64,000 nucleotides of DNA from Tragulus kanchil. Lineage: Eukaryota; Chordata; Mammalia; Artiodactyla; Tragulidae. Positions 11,752-22,752 of this stretch are shown one piece after another; the first letter of the stretch is position 1, and every line of letters begins with the position of its first letter. The stretch covers positions 197,776,939-197,840,938 of the forward strand of contig JAIOJX010000032.1 in assembly GCA_022376925.1 (NCBI GenBank), given 5' to 3'. The position numbers were made by a program, and so were the translations under genes. Below the pieces are notes generated by a model. It did not search any database. It saw only the letters and a list, made by a program, of their open reading frames with translations, and had not been told where the DNA came from.

Positions 11752-12200
11752 TGTTACCAATTCTCCCGAGTTGGTCCGCAGTGAAATTTCTTCTGCCCAG
11801 GGCTGATCAAGCCAATAGAACAAGAAGCAAAGAAAAGCTTTATTCTCTGATCAGAGAATGAAGAGGTATGATCTCCTGATTGGCCATGGGTGGGGCTACT
11901 TTATAGGAATCCCAGCAGCTGGGAGGGGAGGGGCCAGAGTTCTCGTGAGGAGGGCACAGTCAGGCTGCTCAAACCCCAGATCACAGTGTTGGGTGCAGTG
12001 TGTCTGCCCATGGCCCACTACCATCAACTTGAATCAGTGTTGTGAGCTACCGTCTGAGCTGAGGTGTCCAGCATGGCCCTTTGGCCCTGGAAACTCTGGT
12101 CTGAAATGCCGGGTTGGAGGCCTCTGCACACACCCTGCTATAAGCACATGGGACCGCACTCAGCACCAAGAGGTAAAAAGGTTAGACTTTATTTTATTAC
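11752..12200 (-). mobile_element. Putative solo LTR of an endogenous retrovirus, copy 1
   Basis: This GC-richer block in an AT-rich background has LTR-like signals on the minus strand: TATAAA (11900-11905), then AATAAA (11839-11844) about 60 bp downstream. A TG lies at the plus-strand start (11752). An 18 bp perfect palindrome, ATTCTCTGATCAGAGAAT, is at 11842-11859. No gag, pol or env reading frames are present. The far boundary and target-site duplication could not be fixed. It might instead be another old repeat; the family is not assigned. Confidence 0.4.
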
Positions 12201-12889
12201 CCATGGTCTATTTCCTGTGAATTTTTTGTGGGCTTTGCCTGTGACAACAGGACACATCTAATATTTAGAATATCAGGTTTCCTGTCAAATTAAAGTCTCC
12301 TTTTGGTTTTCCTTACAAATGTTTCAATTTATTTCTGAACCATTTGAAGTCACCAAGGGTCTAAATTGTTTTTAAAGCCCAGACTTGGCTAATAATGTGT
12401 AAATTTGTTTAACAATAACTTGCTGTTTTTAGGCGTTGACATTACACAGTTACCATTCCCTAGAATTAATGCTGTTTTTCTCAAATAGGCAGATGCTGGA
12501 TGTTCATGCCCAGACTGTCTTCTATCATCTCTCCATAGATCCTCACAGCTTGACACCCTCTCATTTTTTCTTTATCCTTTGGTAAAGCATTTTGACTGGC
12601 ATTATTTAAATAAAAACAAAATTTACCATTTTTCCTTAAATATAGGAACTCTGTGTCATCTGTATACTCGACTGAAAATAAAAGATCAGGATACTGGCTT
12701 GAAGCAGTCTTTTTAAACAAGATTAGTGGCTATTACACCACCAGCAGCTGAGATGTCATAATTTAAGAGAAAACATCTTATTCAGAGGGAAAGAAGGATA
12801 ATTTCATGTGTTCATCTGTAACTAGTTGACCATCTTCTCCTTTCAATTCTGATTTCATATTTTTGTAAAATCGTGCTTTTTTTGGAAAG

Positions 12890-13338
12890 TGTTACCAATT
12901 CTCCCGAGTTGGTCCGCAGTGAAATTTCTTCTGCCCAGGGCTGATCAAGCCAATAGAACAAGAAGCAAAGAAAAGCTTTATTCTCTGATCAGAGAATGAA
13001 GAGGTATGATCTCCTGATTGGCCATGGGTGGGGCTACTTTATAGGAATCCCAGCAGCTGGGAGGGGAGGGGCCAGAGTTCTCGTGAGGAGGGCACAGTCA
13101 GGCTGCTCAAACCCCAGATCACAGTGTTGGGTGCAGTGTGTCTGCCCATGGCCCACTACCATCAACTTGAATCAGTGTTGTGAGCTACCGTCTGAGCTGA
13201 GGTGTCCAGCATGGCCCTTTGGCCCTGGAAACTCTGGTCTGAAATGCCGGGTTGGAGGCCTCTGCACACACCCTGCTATAAGCACATGGGACCGCACTCA
13301 GCACCAAGAGGTAAAAAGGTTAGACTTTATTTTATTAC
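12890..13338 (-). mobile_element. Putative solo LTR, duplicated copy 2
   Basis: This is the same element as 11752-12200, carried along by D5 with essentially identical sequence, including the palindrome and the TATAAA/AATAAA pair on the minus strand. Confidence 0.4.
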
Positions 13339-13548
13339 CCATGGTCTATTTCCTGTGAATTTTTTGTGGGCTTTGCCTGTGACAACAGGACACATCTAAT
13401 ATTTAGAATATCAGGTTTCCTGTCAAATTAAAGTCTCCTTTTGGTTTTTCCTTACAAATGTTTCAATTTATTTCTGAACCATTTGAAGTCACCAAGGGTC
13501 TAAATTGTTTTTTAAAGCCCAGACTTGGCTAATAATGTGTAAATTTGT

Positions 13549-15247
13549 ACTTAAAGATAGTACATCTCTCTTTGTTCTTGACATAATATATTTCAATTGG
13601 AAATACTTTTTCCCTCCAAGTGTGTTTCATTTCTCTTCCTGGGATCCATAGTCATTTCTCAAGGATCTTTGGAAGCAGATCGTGTCCTTGATTTGGGCCA
13701 GCTGTAGACTAGATTCATGTTCACTTGCCTGGGCATGCTTTCCAAGATATCAGGATAATGGGAATGTAAAGAGTTAGTGAGATTAACACATGAAGCACAA
13801 GTGTTTTCTAATGATGTGGGCTGGTCTGTTGACTAGGTGTGAAAGACTTCTCTTGGTAAGACTAGATTGTTTTTCTTCATCCTTGTGTGATGATGCACAG
13901 CTGTATTTTAAGAAGTTGGCCACCTGATGCGAAGGGCTGACTCACTGGAAAAGAGCCTGATGCTGGCAAAGATTGAGGGCAAGAGGGGAAGAAGGTGACA
14001 GAGGAGGAGATGGTTGAATGGCATTGACTCAATGGACATGAGTTTGAGCAAACTCTGAGACATAGTGAAGGACAGGGAAGCCTGGTGTGCTTCTATCCAT
14101 GTGGTCTAAAAGAGTCAGACACAACCTAGTGACTGAGCAACAGCAGTATGTATTTCACATATCAGGAACTAGTTCTATTCCTCTTTTTTTAACCTTAAAG
14201 CCGAAAGAGCAAGTCCCAAAATATGTGTCATACTGCACCCTACAACTTAAAATCTAAATGTCTAATATATCCCCTTACCAGATATATTTTTCATATTTTT
14301 CCTTTTCAGCTCCTAAAGCCAGCTATTATCAGATCATACTGCATAACACTCACTCAGTGTTATCCCTAGGGTAGTGGTAATGCTAGTTTAGATTTTGTTT
14401 GTCCGTTATTCCTGAGCACTTAGCTGAACAAGGGAATGAAGAATGGCAGGAGTTCTGTAAAATGATATGAACACAGAGGAAGCCATGTTGTCTTCAACGA
14501 CACATGTTGTAAACTGTTTACTTGAAAGAAAAAACTGGTAGCGCTCCATCCTTTATCTGATGCAGGGTCCTGGAAAGCGGCACTGTGAGAAGTCCTGCAT
14601 TCAGCAGGACTTGTGCCCTATAAGGTCCTATTTCCGATGAAAATGACACTGTTCTTTAATGTTCCTGATGGACTGCTTGCTGGCAGTTTGGATCAGGATG
14701 TAAAGTGGCCTTATTTCAGCTATTTTTTAGTCTGAGTGCCCTGAGTTTGTCATTTTGGATTTTCATTTTATTTATGCGGTCATTAAGTCCACCATGAGTG
14801 AAGATACAGGTGTGATTTATGACAGCATTCAGAAAACTTCCCATCATTGAGCCTCGAGCTGTCAGTTACCAGAAGTCAAGCGGACATGGCAGCAAAGCCA
14901 TCTAACATGGTGGCTCTGGTGAGATCAGTCAATTAAAAGAAATCTGGAGAAGCCTAGAGACTGTTTGCCTCTTTTTCTTTTTTCCCTCTGAGCTGAATAA
15001 AATAGATGCATCAGTTCTAACAAGGAACTTCCTGCCCAGAGTTGCTGGCAGAACAGCCTCCTCCCAACAGCTGCAAGCTTGAGAGACCTCACGCTGCTGG
15101 CCAAGGTTCATTCTGTGCTTTGACTAAGACCACAGCCAGTGAAGCCAGTGTGTACTGGGGAAAGCGTTTCCCACTTTTTCCATTGGAGAAGGCTTTTGTG
15201 AGGTTAGTGTGACTGTTCCAAATTAGCAGTGGTGGTCACTGCTCATT
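13549..15247. other. Unique non-coding stretch
   Basis: It contains a BovB-type LINE 3' end at 13921-14143. The rest (for example 14160-15247) has no gene, RNA gene or named repeat that I recognise. Confidence 0.6.
13921..14143 (+). mobile_element. BovB (RTE-type) LINE 3' end fragment
   Basis: The ordered blocks CTGATGCGAAGGGCTGACTC, AAAGATTGAGGGCAAGAGG, CAATGGACATGAGTTTGAGC and AGAGTCAGACACAACCTAGT match the well-known 3' end of ruminant BovB and its Bov-A derivatives. Only the 3' end is present, so it is 5' truncated and has no reverse transcriptase frame. Confidence 0.8.
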
Positions 15248-15348
15248 TTTAAATGTTAACTGTGTGTAAACCTACTGATTAGATTTCATTGAGGACAAAA
15301 CATAGTTTTCTGTGGGAAATACCTATCCTTTTACTTAGTATTCCTTAC

Positions 15349-15537
15349 AGCACTGATTTTCAAAGCGTGGTCTCCAAACCAATGGCACCAGCAGCAAGTA
15401 CCTAGGAGCTTGAAAGAGTTATAGATTCTCATCTCTAGACCTAGGGATTCAGAGAACTGGGAATGGTACCAGCAATCTATGTTCTAATAAGTCCTCTAGG
15501 TGATTCTGCTAAATGCTGAAGTCCAAGAGTCATGCCT
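15349..15537 (+). mobile_element. MER5A-type DNA transposon remnant, copy 1
   Basis: It begins CAGCACTGATTTTCAAAGCG and contains GTGGTCTCCAAACCA, a central CAGCAATCTATGTTCTAATA and CTCTAGGTGATTCTGCTAAA. This order matches the MER5A (hAT-Charlie, non-autonomous) consensus at nearly full length. Divergence is high, as expected for an old eutherian element. Confidence 0.75.
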
Positions 15538-16309
15538 TAAAAGTCCATTTGATTGTAGCCTTTTATGAGTTTTAATCTCTATCCAAAAATCGAAAAAAAA
15601 TTTTTTCTTTTTTCCCAAGTATCCAAACTATAACTCCAGACCCAAGGGTCACCCAGGTTAAGGAGACAAAGCAGCTTCCAAGAGATGCTTAATTAACTGT
15701 TGGAGGTCACTTCCCCATCTGCTTCACATAAAAGGCTTCTATTAACAAGGCCTCTTCAGCCATTCACCAAGATCATGATCAAGGCAGCTGGCAGAATCAG
15801 GTGTAGCTCTTCTCACTGGTTAAAGTGCAGGCTAGTATTTGATTATTAGAGAATGTGAACTTCTTTGGGCCTGAATTTTTATCCTGTTTCCTTCCCTCCC
15901 TAATAATCTGATTAGGGGCATTGGTCCTACATTATCTTTTCACATGTGATTTCAGTTTTTCTTTTCTATACCAGTGGCTCACAGTCATCTCCAATGTGTG
16001 CTAGAGTAACATTTCCAGACTCTGTCACCTTGAGAAAGATTTTAACTTAATGACTGTTGAATGTTTAAGTTTCATCCAACTTTTCCTCACTGTCTGCAAC
16101 TCAGATCAGGAATTTATTGCATCATTCTATCTCTTTGTCCTCTGATAGTTAATGGGAATATAGAATTTGTCTTGGCCTTTTATCTTACATTTTGTACTCT
16201 CCATTGTCTATCATTAATCATTGAACTGTTTGTTTGAAATCAGGTTGCTTCCCTGTCCCTTTATTTACTAAGGAATGGACTAAATACAAATCTATACAGA
16301 ATTCTCCAA

Positions 16310-16395
16310 GCTTCCCTGGTGGCTCAGATGGTAAAGAATCTGCCTGCAGTGTAGAAGACCTGGGCTTGATCCCTGGCTGGATTGGGAAGACCCCT
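16310..16395 (+). mobile_element. Bov SINE truncated at a duplication junction
   Basis: It has the head GCTTCCCTGGTGGCTCAGAT and the GGGCTTGATCCCTGG box, then ends abruptly at the D6 junction. It is the left part of the same element seen whole at 17459 and 18625. Confidence 0.9.
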
Positions 16396-16497
16396 ATTTA
16401 AATGTTAACTGTGTGTAAACCTACTGATTAGATTTCATTGAGGACAAAACATAGTTTTCTGTGGGAAATACCTATCCTTTTACTTAGTATTCCTTAC

Positions 16498-16686
16498 AGC
16501 ACTGATTTTCAAAGCGTGGTCTCCAAACCAATGGCACCAGCAGCAAGTACCTAGGAGCTTGAAAGAGTTATAGATTCTCATCTCTAGACCTAGGGATTCA
16601 GAGAACTGGGAATGGTACCAGCAATCTATGTTCTAATAAGTCCTCTAGGTGATTCTGCTAAATGCTGAAGTCCAAGAGTCATGCCT
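16498..16686 (+). mobile_element. MER5A-type remnant, duplicated copy
   Basis: This is the same element as 15349-15537, repeated by D6 and not an independent insertion. Confidence 0.75.
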
Positions 16687-17458
16687 TAAAAGTCCATTTG
16701 ATTGTAGCCTTTTATGAGTTTTAATCTCTATCCAAAAATCGAAAAAAAATTTTTTCTTTTTTCCCAAGTATCCAAACTATAACTCCAGACCCAAGGGTCA
16801 CCCAGGTTAAGGAGACAAAGCAGCTTCCAAGAGATGCTTAATTAACTGTTGGAGGTCACTTCCCCATCTGCTTCACATAAAAGGCTTCTATTAACAAGGC
16901 CTCTTCAGCCATTCACCAAGATCATGATCAAGGCAGCTGGCAGAATCAGGTGTAGCTCTTCTCACTGGTTAAAGTGCAGGCTAGTATTTGATTATTAGAG
17001 AATGTGAACTTCTTTGGGCCTGAATTTTTATCCTGTTTCCTTCCCTCCCTAATAATCTGATTAGGGGCATTGGTCCTACATTATCTTTTCACATGTGATT
17101 TCAGTTTTTCTTTTCTATACCAGTGGCTCACAGTCATCTCCAATGTGTGCTAGAGTAACATTTCCAGACTCTGTCACCTTGAGAAAGATTTTAACTTAAT
17201 GACTGTTGAATGTTTAAGTTTCATCCAACTTTTCCTCACTGTCTGCAACTCAGATCAGGAATTTATTGCATCATTCTATCTCTTTGTCCTCTGATAGTTA
17301 ATGGGAATATAGAATTTGTCTTGGCCTTTTATCTTACATTTTGTACTCTCCATTGTCTATCATTAATCATTGAACTGTTTGTTTGAAATCAGGTTGCTTC
17401 CCTGTCCCTTTATTTACTAAGGAATGGACTAAATACAAATCTATACAGAATTCTCCAA

Positions 17459-17664
17459 GCTTCCCTGGTGGCTCAGATGGTAAAGAATCTGCCTGCAGTG
17501 TAGAAGACCTGGGCTTGATCCCTGGCTGGATTGGGAAGACCCCCTGGAGAAAAGAACAGCTACTCCCTCCATTATTCTTGCCTGGAGGATTCCATGGACA
17601 GAAGAGCCTGGCAGACTAGAGTCTGTGGGTTGCAAAGAGTCGGACACGACTGAGCACCTTCACA
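17459..17664 (+). mobile_element. BOV-A2/Bov-tA SINE
   Basis: A complete element from GCTTCCCTGGTGGCTCAGAT, through the B box region and TTATTCTTGCCTGGAGGATT, to AAGAGTCGGACACGACTGAG. It lies near the start of D7, so it recurs at 18625-18830. Confidence 0.93.
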
Positions 17665-17896
17665 CAAAGTGTCTTAACTAAAGCTTTTTAAACACTTCTT
17701 TCAGTTTCTGAACACTTTATTTAAATACTGTACTATTCCATACATCAAAGAAAGTATGATTTTTGAAAGAGTGCTAGATTTTTGAGCAACTACACTGTGA
17801 CCAGACCCATTCAGAGACTTTGCTAAGGAGCCCCAACCATACCTAGCCAACTTCAGCACTAAAAGTACTGAAATGTCCAGGGCTTCCATGAATAAT

Positions 17897-18194
17897 GGGA
17901 CTTCCCTTGTAGCTCAGCTGATAAAGAATTCATCTGCAATGCAGGAGATTCTGGTTTGATTCCTGGGTTGGAAAGATCTCTTGGAGAAGGGATAGGCTAC
18001 CCACTCCAATATTCTTGGGCTTCCCTAGTGGCTCAGATAGTAAAGAATCCACCTGCAATGTGGAAGACCTGGATTTTATCCCTGGGTTGGGAAGATCCTT
18101 TGGAGAAGGGAAAGGTTCCAATATTCTTGCTTGGAGAATTCCATGGCTTGCCCATGTGCTGCAAAGAGTCTGACACAACTGAGTGACTTTCACT
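17897..18194 (+). mobile_element. Dimeric Bov-tA SINE
   Basis: Two tRNA-Glu-like heads in tandem, at 17897 (GGGACTTCCCTTGTAGCTCA) and 18016 (GGGCTTCCCTAGTGGCTCAG), are followed by one Bov-A tail ending ACAACTGAGTGACTTTCAC. The first unit ends CCAATATTCTT directly before the second head. Confidence 0.88.
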
Positions 18195-18624
18195 TTGCAT
18201 GAACAACAAAACCAAGTAAGTTGGTTTAGCATAGCATAGCATAACCTGTCAGCTTTGTTTGAGATGTCTTCACCTATTTTAGGGTTTGAATTTCATACCT
18301 AATGGTTATACAGATAATTTTTTATAAAAGCAGCTTGAATACACAGATGCATGGTGCTACCCAAATGACTGTTGAATGTTTAAGTTTCATCCAACTTTTC
18401 CTCACTGTCTGCAACTCAGATCAGGAATTTATTGCATCATTCTATCTCTTTGTCCTCTGATAGTTAATGGGAATATAGAATTTGTCTTGGCCTTTTATCT
18501 TACATTTTGTACTCTCCATTGTCTATCATTAATCATTGAACTGTTTGTTTGAAATCAGGTTGCTTCCCTGTCCCTTTATTTACTAAGGAATGGACTAAAT
18601 ACAAATCTATACAGAATTCTCCAA

Positions 18625-18830
18625 GCTTCCCTGGTGGCTCAGATGGTAAAGAATCTGCCTGCAGTGTAGAAGACCTGGGCTTGATCCCTGGCTGGATTGG
18701 GAAGACCCCCTGGAGAAAAGAACAGCTACTCCCTCCATTATTCTTGCCTGGAGGATTCCATGGACAGAAGAGCCTGGCAGACTAGAGTCTGTGGGTTGCA
18801 AAGAGTCGGACACGACTGAGCACCTTCACA
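18625..18830 (+). mobile_element. BOV-A2/Bov-tA SINE, duplicated copy
   Basis: This is the same element as 17459-17664, repeated by D7. Confidence 0.92.
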
Positions 18831-19062
18831 CAAAGTGTCTTAACTAAAGCTTTTTAAACACTTCTTTCAGTTTCTGAACACTTTATTTAAATACTGTACT
18901 ATTCCATACATCAAAGAAAGTATGATTTTTGAAAGAGTGCTAGATTTTTGAGCAACTACACTGTGACCAGACCCATTCAGAGACTTTGCTAAGGAGCCCC
19001 AACCATACCTAGCCAACTTCAGCACTAAAAGTACTGAAATGTCCAGGGCTTCCATGAATAAT

Positions 19063-19360
19063 GGGACTTCCCTTGTAGCTCAGCTGATAAAGAATTCATC
19101 TGCAATGCAGGAGATTCTGGTTTGATTCCTGGGTTGGAAAGATCTCTTGGAGAAGGGATAGGCTACCCACTCCAATATTCTTGGGCTTCCCTAGTGGCTC
19201 AGATAGTAAAGAATCCACCTGCAATGTGGAAGACCTGGATTTTATCCCTGGGTTGGGAAGATCCTTTGGAGAAGGGAAAGGTTCCAATATTCTTGCTTGG
19301 AGAATTCCATGGCTTGCCCATGTGCTGCAAAGAGTCTGACACAACTGAGTGACTTTCACT
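19063..19360 (+). mobile_element. Dimeric Bov-tA SINE, duplicated copy
   Basis: This is the same dimer as 17897-18194, repeated by D7. Confidence 0.88.
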
Positions 19361-19373
19361 TTGCATGAACAAC

Positions 19374-21529
19374 AAAACCAAGTAAGTTGGTTTAGCATAG
19401 CATAGCATAACCTGTCAGCTTTGTTTGAGATGTCTTCACCTATTTTAGGGTTTGAATTTCATACCTAATGGTTATACAGATAATTTTTTATAAAAGCAGC
19501 TTGAATACACAGATGCATGGTGCTACACCTACTACTATATACTGTGGAAATCTTCCCATAGTTGAATGGGGACTGTGTCAACCACACAGTTATGTTTACA
19601 TGTTACTCAAGATTAGTGACTTTAAATTCAAGAAATCATTATTTCCATTCATTCAGTTATCTATTCATTTCTGTAATTAATTAATTAGTGTGAATCTGGT
19701 GTGTCTTAATTGGCTAAAACAAGTATTCTGTACATATTACTAATCTTAACCTTGTAATTTTAAAGAATTTAAATACAATTTCCTTATTTAGTGCACTGAT
19801 AAAGTTGATTAGATGGATATGTATGTTTAAATGTGCTCACACTTAGTAATTCCTGCTTACCAATCATAATGGTTATGCATAGTTTAAAATTGATACAAGT
19901 AGACGTGCACACTAGACTTGCATGTGCTAAACCTTTCTTGCCTATCAGCATTTTGCTCCTAGAAAAAAAAGGAACCTGAACTTCTGAAAAGTTAGATATA
20001 TTTAGACAGTATCAGATAATACAGGAAGACAGCCAAAAACCTTACATTATCCTTGATCTTTTTTGAGTGTAAACATTAAAGGTGAAGGATCAGTTTGACC
20101 ATACAGCCCATAATGATCCTTCTTATTTTAATATTTTGCTTTTGAACCACGTTTACTTTCCAGAAACAAGGATATTGTGTACATGTGAAAATTTATTATT
20201 TGTTGGGAATTACATGAAGATTTCATTCAAATTCTTAGAACTGTTATTGAAGATGGGCCGAGCTTCTCATGGACAGATCTCATGTGAGAACAATCTGGTT
20301 CTGGAACCACAGAGGTCCAGATGTCCAGCTGAATGGCTGCCATCTTCTGCAGTAACCTTGACATCACTGCTTTTGAGTTGTGACCATGTGTTATGCATTT
20401 CTTACCCTGACGCCCATGATTGAGGGCAGATGTTCTCTAGCCTTAATTTTGAAAACCAAGTAAGTTGGTTTAGCATCGCATAGCATAACCTGTCAGCTTT
20501 GTTTGAGATGTCTTCACCTATTTTAGGGTTTGAATTTCATACCTAATGGTTATACAGATAATTTTTTATAAAAGCAGCTTGAATACACAGATGCATGGTG
20601 CTACACCTACTACTATATACTGTGGAAATCTTCCCATAGTTGAATGGGGACTGTGTCAACCACACAGTTATGTTTACATGTTACTCAAGATTAGTGACTT
20701 TAAATTCAAGAAATCATTATTTCCATTCATTCAGTTATCTATTCATTTCTGTAATTAATTAATTAGTGTGAATCTGGTGTGTCTTAATTGGCTAAAACAA
20801 GTATTCTGTACATATTACTAATCTTAACCTTGTAATTTTAAAGAATTTAAATACAATTTCCTTATTTAGTGCACTGATAAAGTTGATTAGATGGATATGT
20901 ATGTTTAAATGTGCTCACACTTAGTAATTCCTGCTTACCAATCATAATGGTTATGCATAGTTTAAAATTGATACAAGTAGACGTGCACACTAGACTTGCA
21001 TGTGCTAAACCTTTCTTGCCTATCAGCATTTTGCTCCTAGAAAAAAAAGGAACCTGAACTTCTGAAAAGTTAGATATATTTAGACAGTATCAGATAATAC
21101 AGGAAGACAGCCAAAAACCTTACATTATCCTTGATCTTTTTTGAGTGTAAACATTAAAGGTGAAGGATCAGTTTGACCATACAGCCCATAATGATCCTTC
21201 TTATTTTAATATTTTGCTTTTGAACCACGTTTACTTTCCAGAAACAAGGATATTGTGTACATGTGAAAATTTATTATTTGTTGGGAATTACATGAAGATT
21301 TCATTCAAATTCTTAGAACTGTTATTGAAGATGGGCCGAGCTTCTCATGGACAGATCTCATGTGAGAACAATCTGGTTCTGGAACCACAGAGGTCCAGAT
21401 GTCCAGCTGAATGGCTGCCATCTTCTGCAGTAACCTTGACATCACTGCTTTTGAGTTGTGACCATGTGTTATGCATTTCTTACCCTGACGCCCATGATTG
21501 AGGGCAGATGTTCTCTAGCCTTAATTTTG
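19374..21529. repeat. Direct tandem duplication D8 (about 1.08 kb x 2)
   Basis: Copy 1 is 19374-20451 and copy 2 is 20452-21529, offset 1078, with an exact join. A single substitution (TAGCATAGC to TAGCATCGC near 20477) was noticed. The content is AT-rich and has no named repeat. Plus-strand frames of 70 and 113 codons occur identically in each copy and have no recognisable domain. Confidence 0.97.
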
Positions 21530-22044
21530 CCCTTTGGACTCTTTATGTTTCTCAGTTGGATGTACCATCTCAGATACTGGTACTACATAGGAGCTAAAGA
21601 AAAACTTTCCCATGCAGTGTTCATGCAAGTAGATGTTCAGGCTATATTCTCATTACCCTTAAATATTTAGTGTTTATTGCTCTTCTCAGACAGTGATTAT
21701 AAATGAACTGGGAGCAAAGTAGTCATCTAAAGAAGAAAAAGTTAAAATCTCCTGGGGTCTGTAAGTTGTCTGTTATCTGTTGAAAGCAATGTTTGATGGA
21801 TTTACAAAATTTACATCATTACCAATAGAATTACTTACCTTTGCTGGTAGCATCATGGGAGGTAAATCCCAAGTTATCCATAACTTATGTGAGGAGACAT
21901 TTGTTAATATTTGGGATCCAAGTAGGACTTGGGAAGGTCAGACCAAAGCAATTCATCACCACTTTAATATTTGTAGTCCATTTTTATAATTACAAGCCAA
22001 AGTCTAACATAGAGAAAAATATGACTAGTAGGAAATAAGAGTTG

Positions 22045-22372
22045 GTTTTTTTTAATTTTGGCCTCTTTTATTGTTTATTTATTTATTTATTTATTTTCAT
22101 CCATCTCCATTCTTTGGCCTATGTGGGCCTCCCATTGCAGTGACCTCTCTCACTACAGAGCATTGGCTCGTAATTGGACACACCAGCCTAGCCACTCCAT
22201 GGCACGTGGGATGCATGCGCTGGGTGCATGCGCTCCAGAGCTCTGGCTCGGTATTTGGATACATGGGTCCAGCCACTCCATGGCACGTGGAATCTTCCCA
22301 GGCCAGGGATCGAACCGGCGCCCCTTGCACTGCGAGGTGGTGTCCTTACCTACTGGACCACCAGGAAAGCCC
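22045..22372 (-). mobile_element. CHR/SINE2-type SINE with internal duplication
   Basis: On the minus strand it starts GGGCTTTCCTGGTGGTCCAG and has a pol III B box near 22300-22312. It ends in a TAAA-rich tail followed by AGAGGCCAAAATT. The segment around 22248-22300 (CTCGGTATTTGGATACATGG to the CCATGGCACGTGG block) is partly repeated at about 22166-22211, lengthening the element. The tail form matches the element at 45062. Confidence 0.88.
22068..22098. repeat. TTTA simple repeat (SINE tail)
   Basis: A run of TTTA units on the plus strand is the A-rich tail of the minus-strand SINE at 22045-22372. Confidence 0.85.
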
Positions 22373-22507
22373 TCAATCTATCTTTTATTGAGAATAAGAA
22401 TCTTTGAAAGCTACGTAAAAAAATTGCTGGATGCAATCAATGGTACCTAGAAAGTATCTTTAACTGACAAATTGTTTACATTTGCTTTAAATATGTGTAC
22501 ATGCATG

Positions 22508-22706
22508 CTTTATTCGTTGCCGACTCTGCAACCTGATGAACCATAGCTTGCTAGTTTCCTCTGTCCATTGGATTCTCCAGGCAAGAATACTGGAGTAGGT
22601 TGCCCTCCTCCAGGGGATTTTCCTGACCCAGGAATTGAACCTGTGTTTCCTGTGTCTCCTGCATTGGCAGGATGGTTCTTTACTACTAATGCTACCTGGG
22701 AAACCT
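22508..22706 (-). mobile_element. BOV-A2/Bov-tA SINE (minus)
   Basis: It shows CTCCAGGCAAGAATACTGGA, then GACCCAGGAATTGAACCTGT, then a head ending CTACCTGGGAAACC, which is the reverse-complement order of a Bov SINE. Confidence 0.88.
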
Positions 22707-22752
22707 TAAATATAGTTATACTGTATTTCTAAATTATAGGATGCTTCATTGC

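Larger units (their letters stand above)
11274..13548. repeat. Direct tandem duplication D5 (about 1.14 kb x 2)
   Basis: Copy 1 is 11274-12408 and copy 2 is 12411-13548, offset 1137-1138, with a 2 nt filler. Differences are T-run lengths (for example near 12315 versus 13446 and near 12369 versus 13507). Each copy carries the putative LTR listed separately. Confidence 0.97.
15248..17545. repeat. Direct tandem duplication D6 (about 1.15 kb x 2)
   Basis: Copy 1 is 15248-16395 and copy 2 is 16397-17545, offset 1149. Copy 1 stops inside a Bov SINE, at a run of C following GGGAAGA. The last 348 bp (17198-17545) are also the start of D7, so that stretch occurs three times, starting at about 16049, 17198 and 18364. 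Confidence 0.97.
17198..19526. repeat. Direct tandem duplication D7 (about 1.16 kb x 2)
   Basis: Copy 1 is 17198-18360 and copy 2 is 18364-19526, offset 1166, with a 3 nt filler. It carries one BOV-A2-type SINE and one dimeric Bov-tA SINE. Its last 153 bp (19374-19526) are the start of D8, giving three copies of that block. Confidence 0.97.
21530..22752. other. Unique stretch with two minus-strand SINEs
   Basis: It contains a CHR/SINE2-type SINE (22045-22372) and a Bov SINE (22508-22706). No gene is seen in 21530-22044. Confidence 0.65.

Noticed and set aside
13921..14143. Intact BovB retrotransposon
   Set aside because: Only the ~220 bp 3' end is present; there is no endonuclease or reverse transcriptase reading frame.
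17459..18830. Independent recent SINE insertions at 16310, 17459 and 18625
   Set aside because: Flanks and element are the same at all three positions and lie in the overlap of D6 and D7, so they are one insertion written three times.
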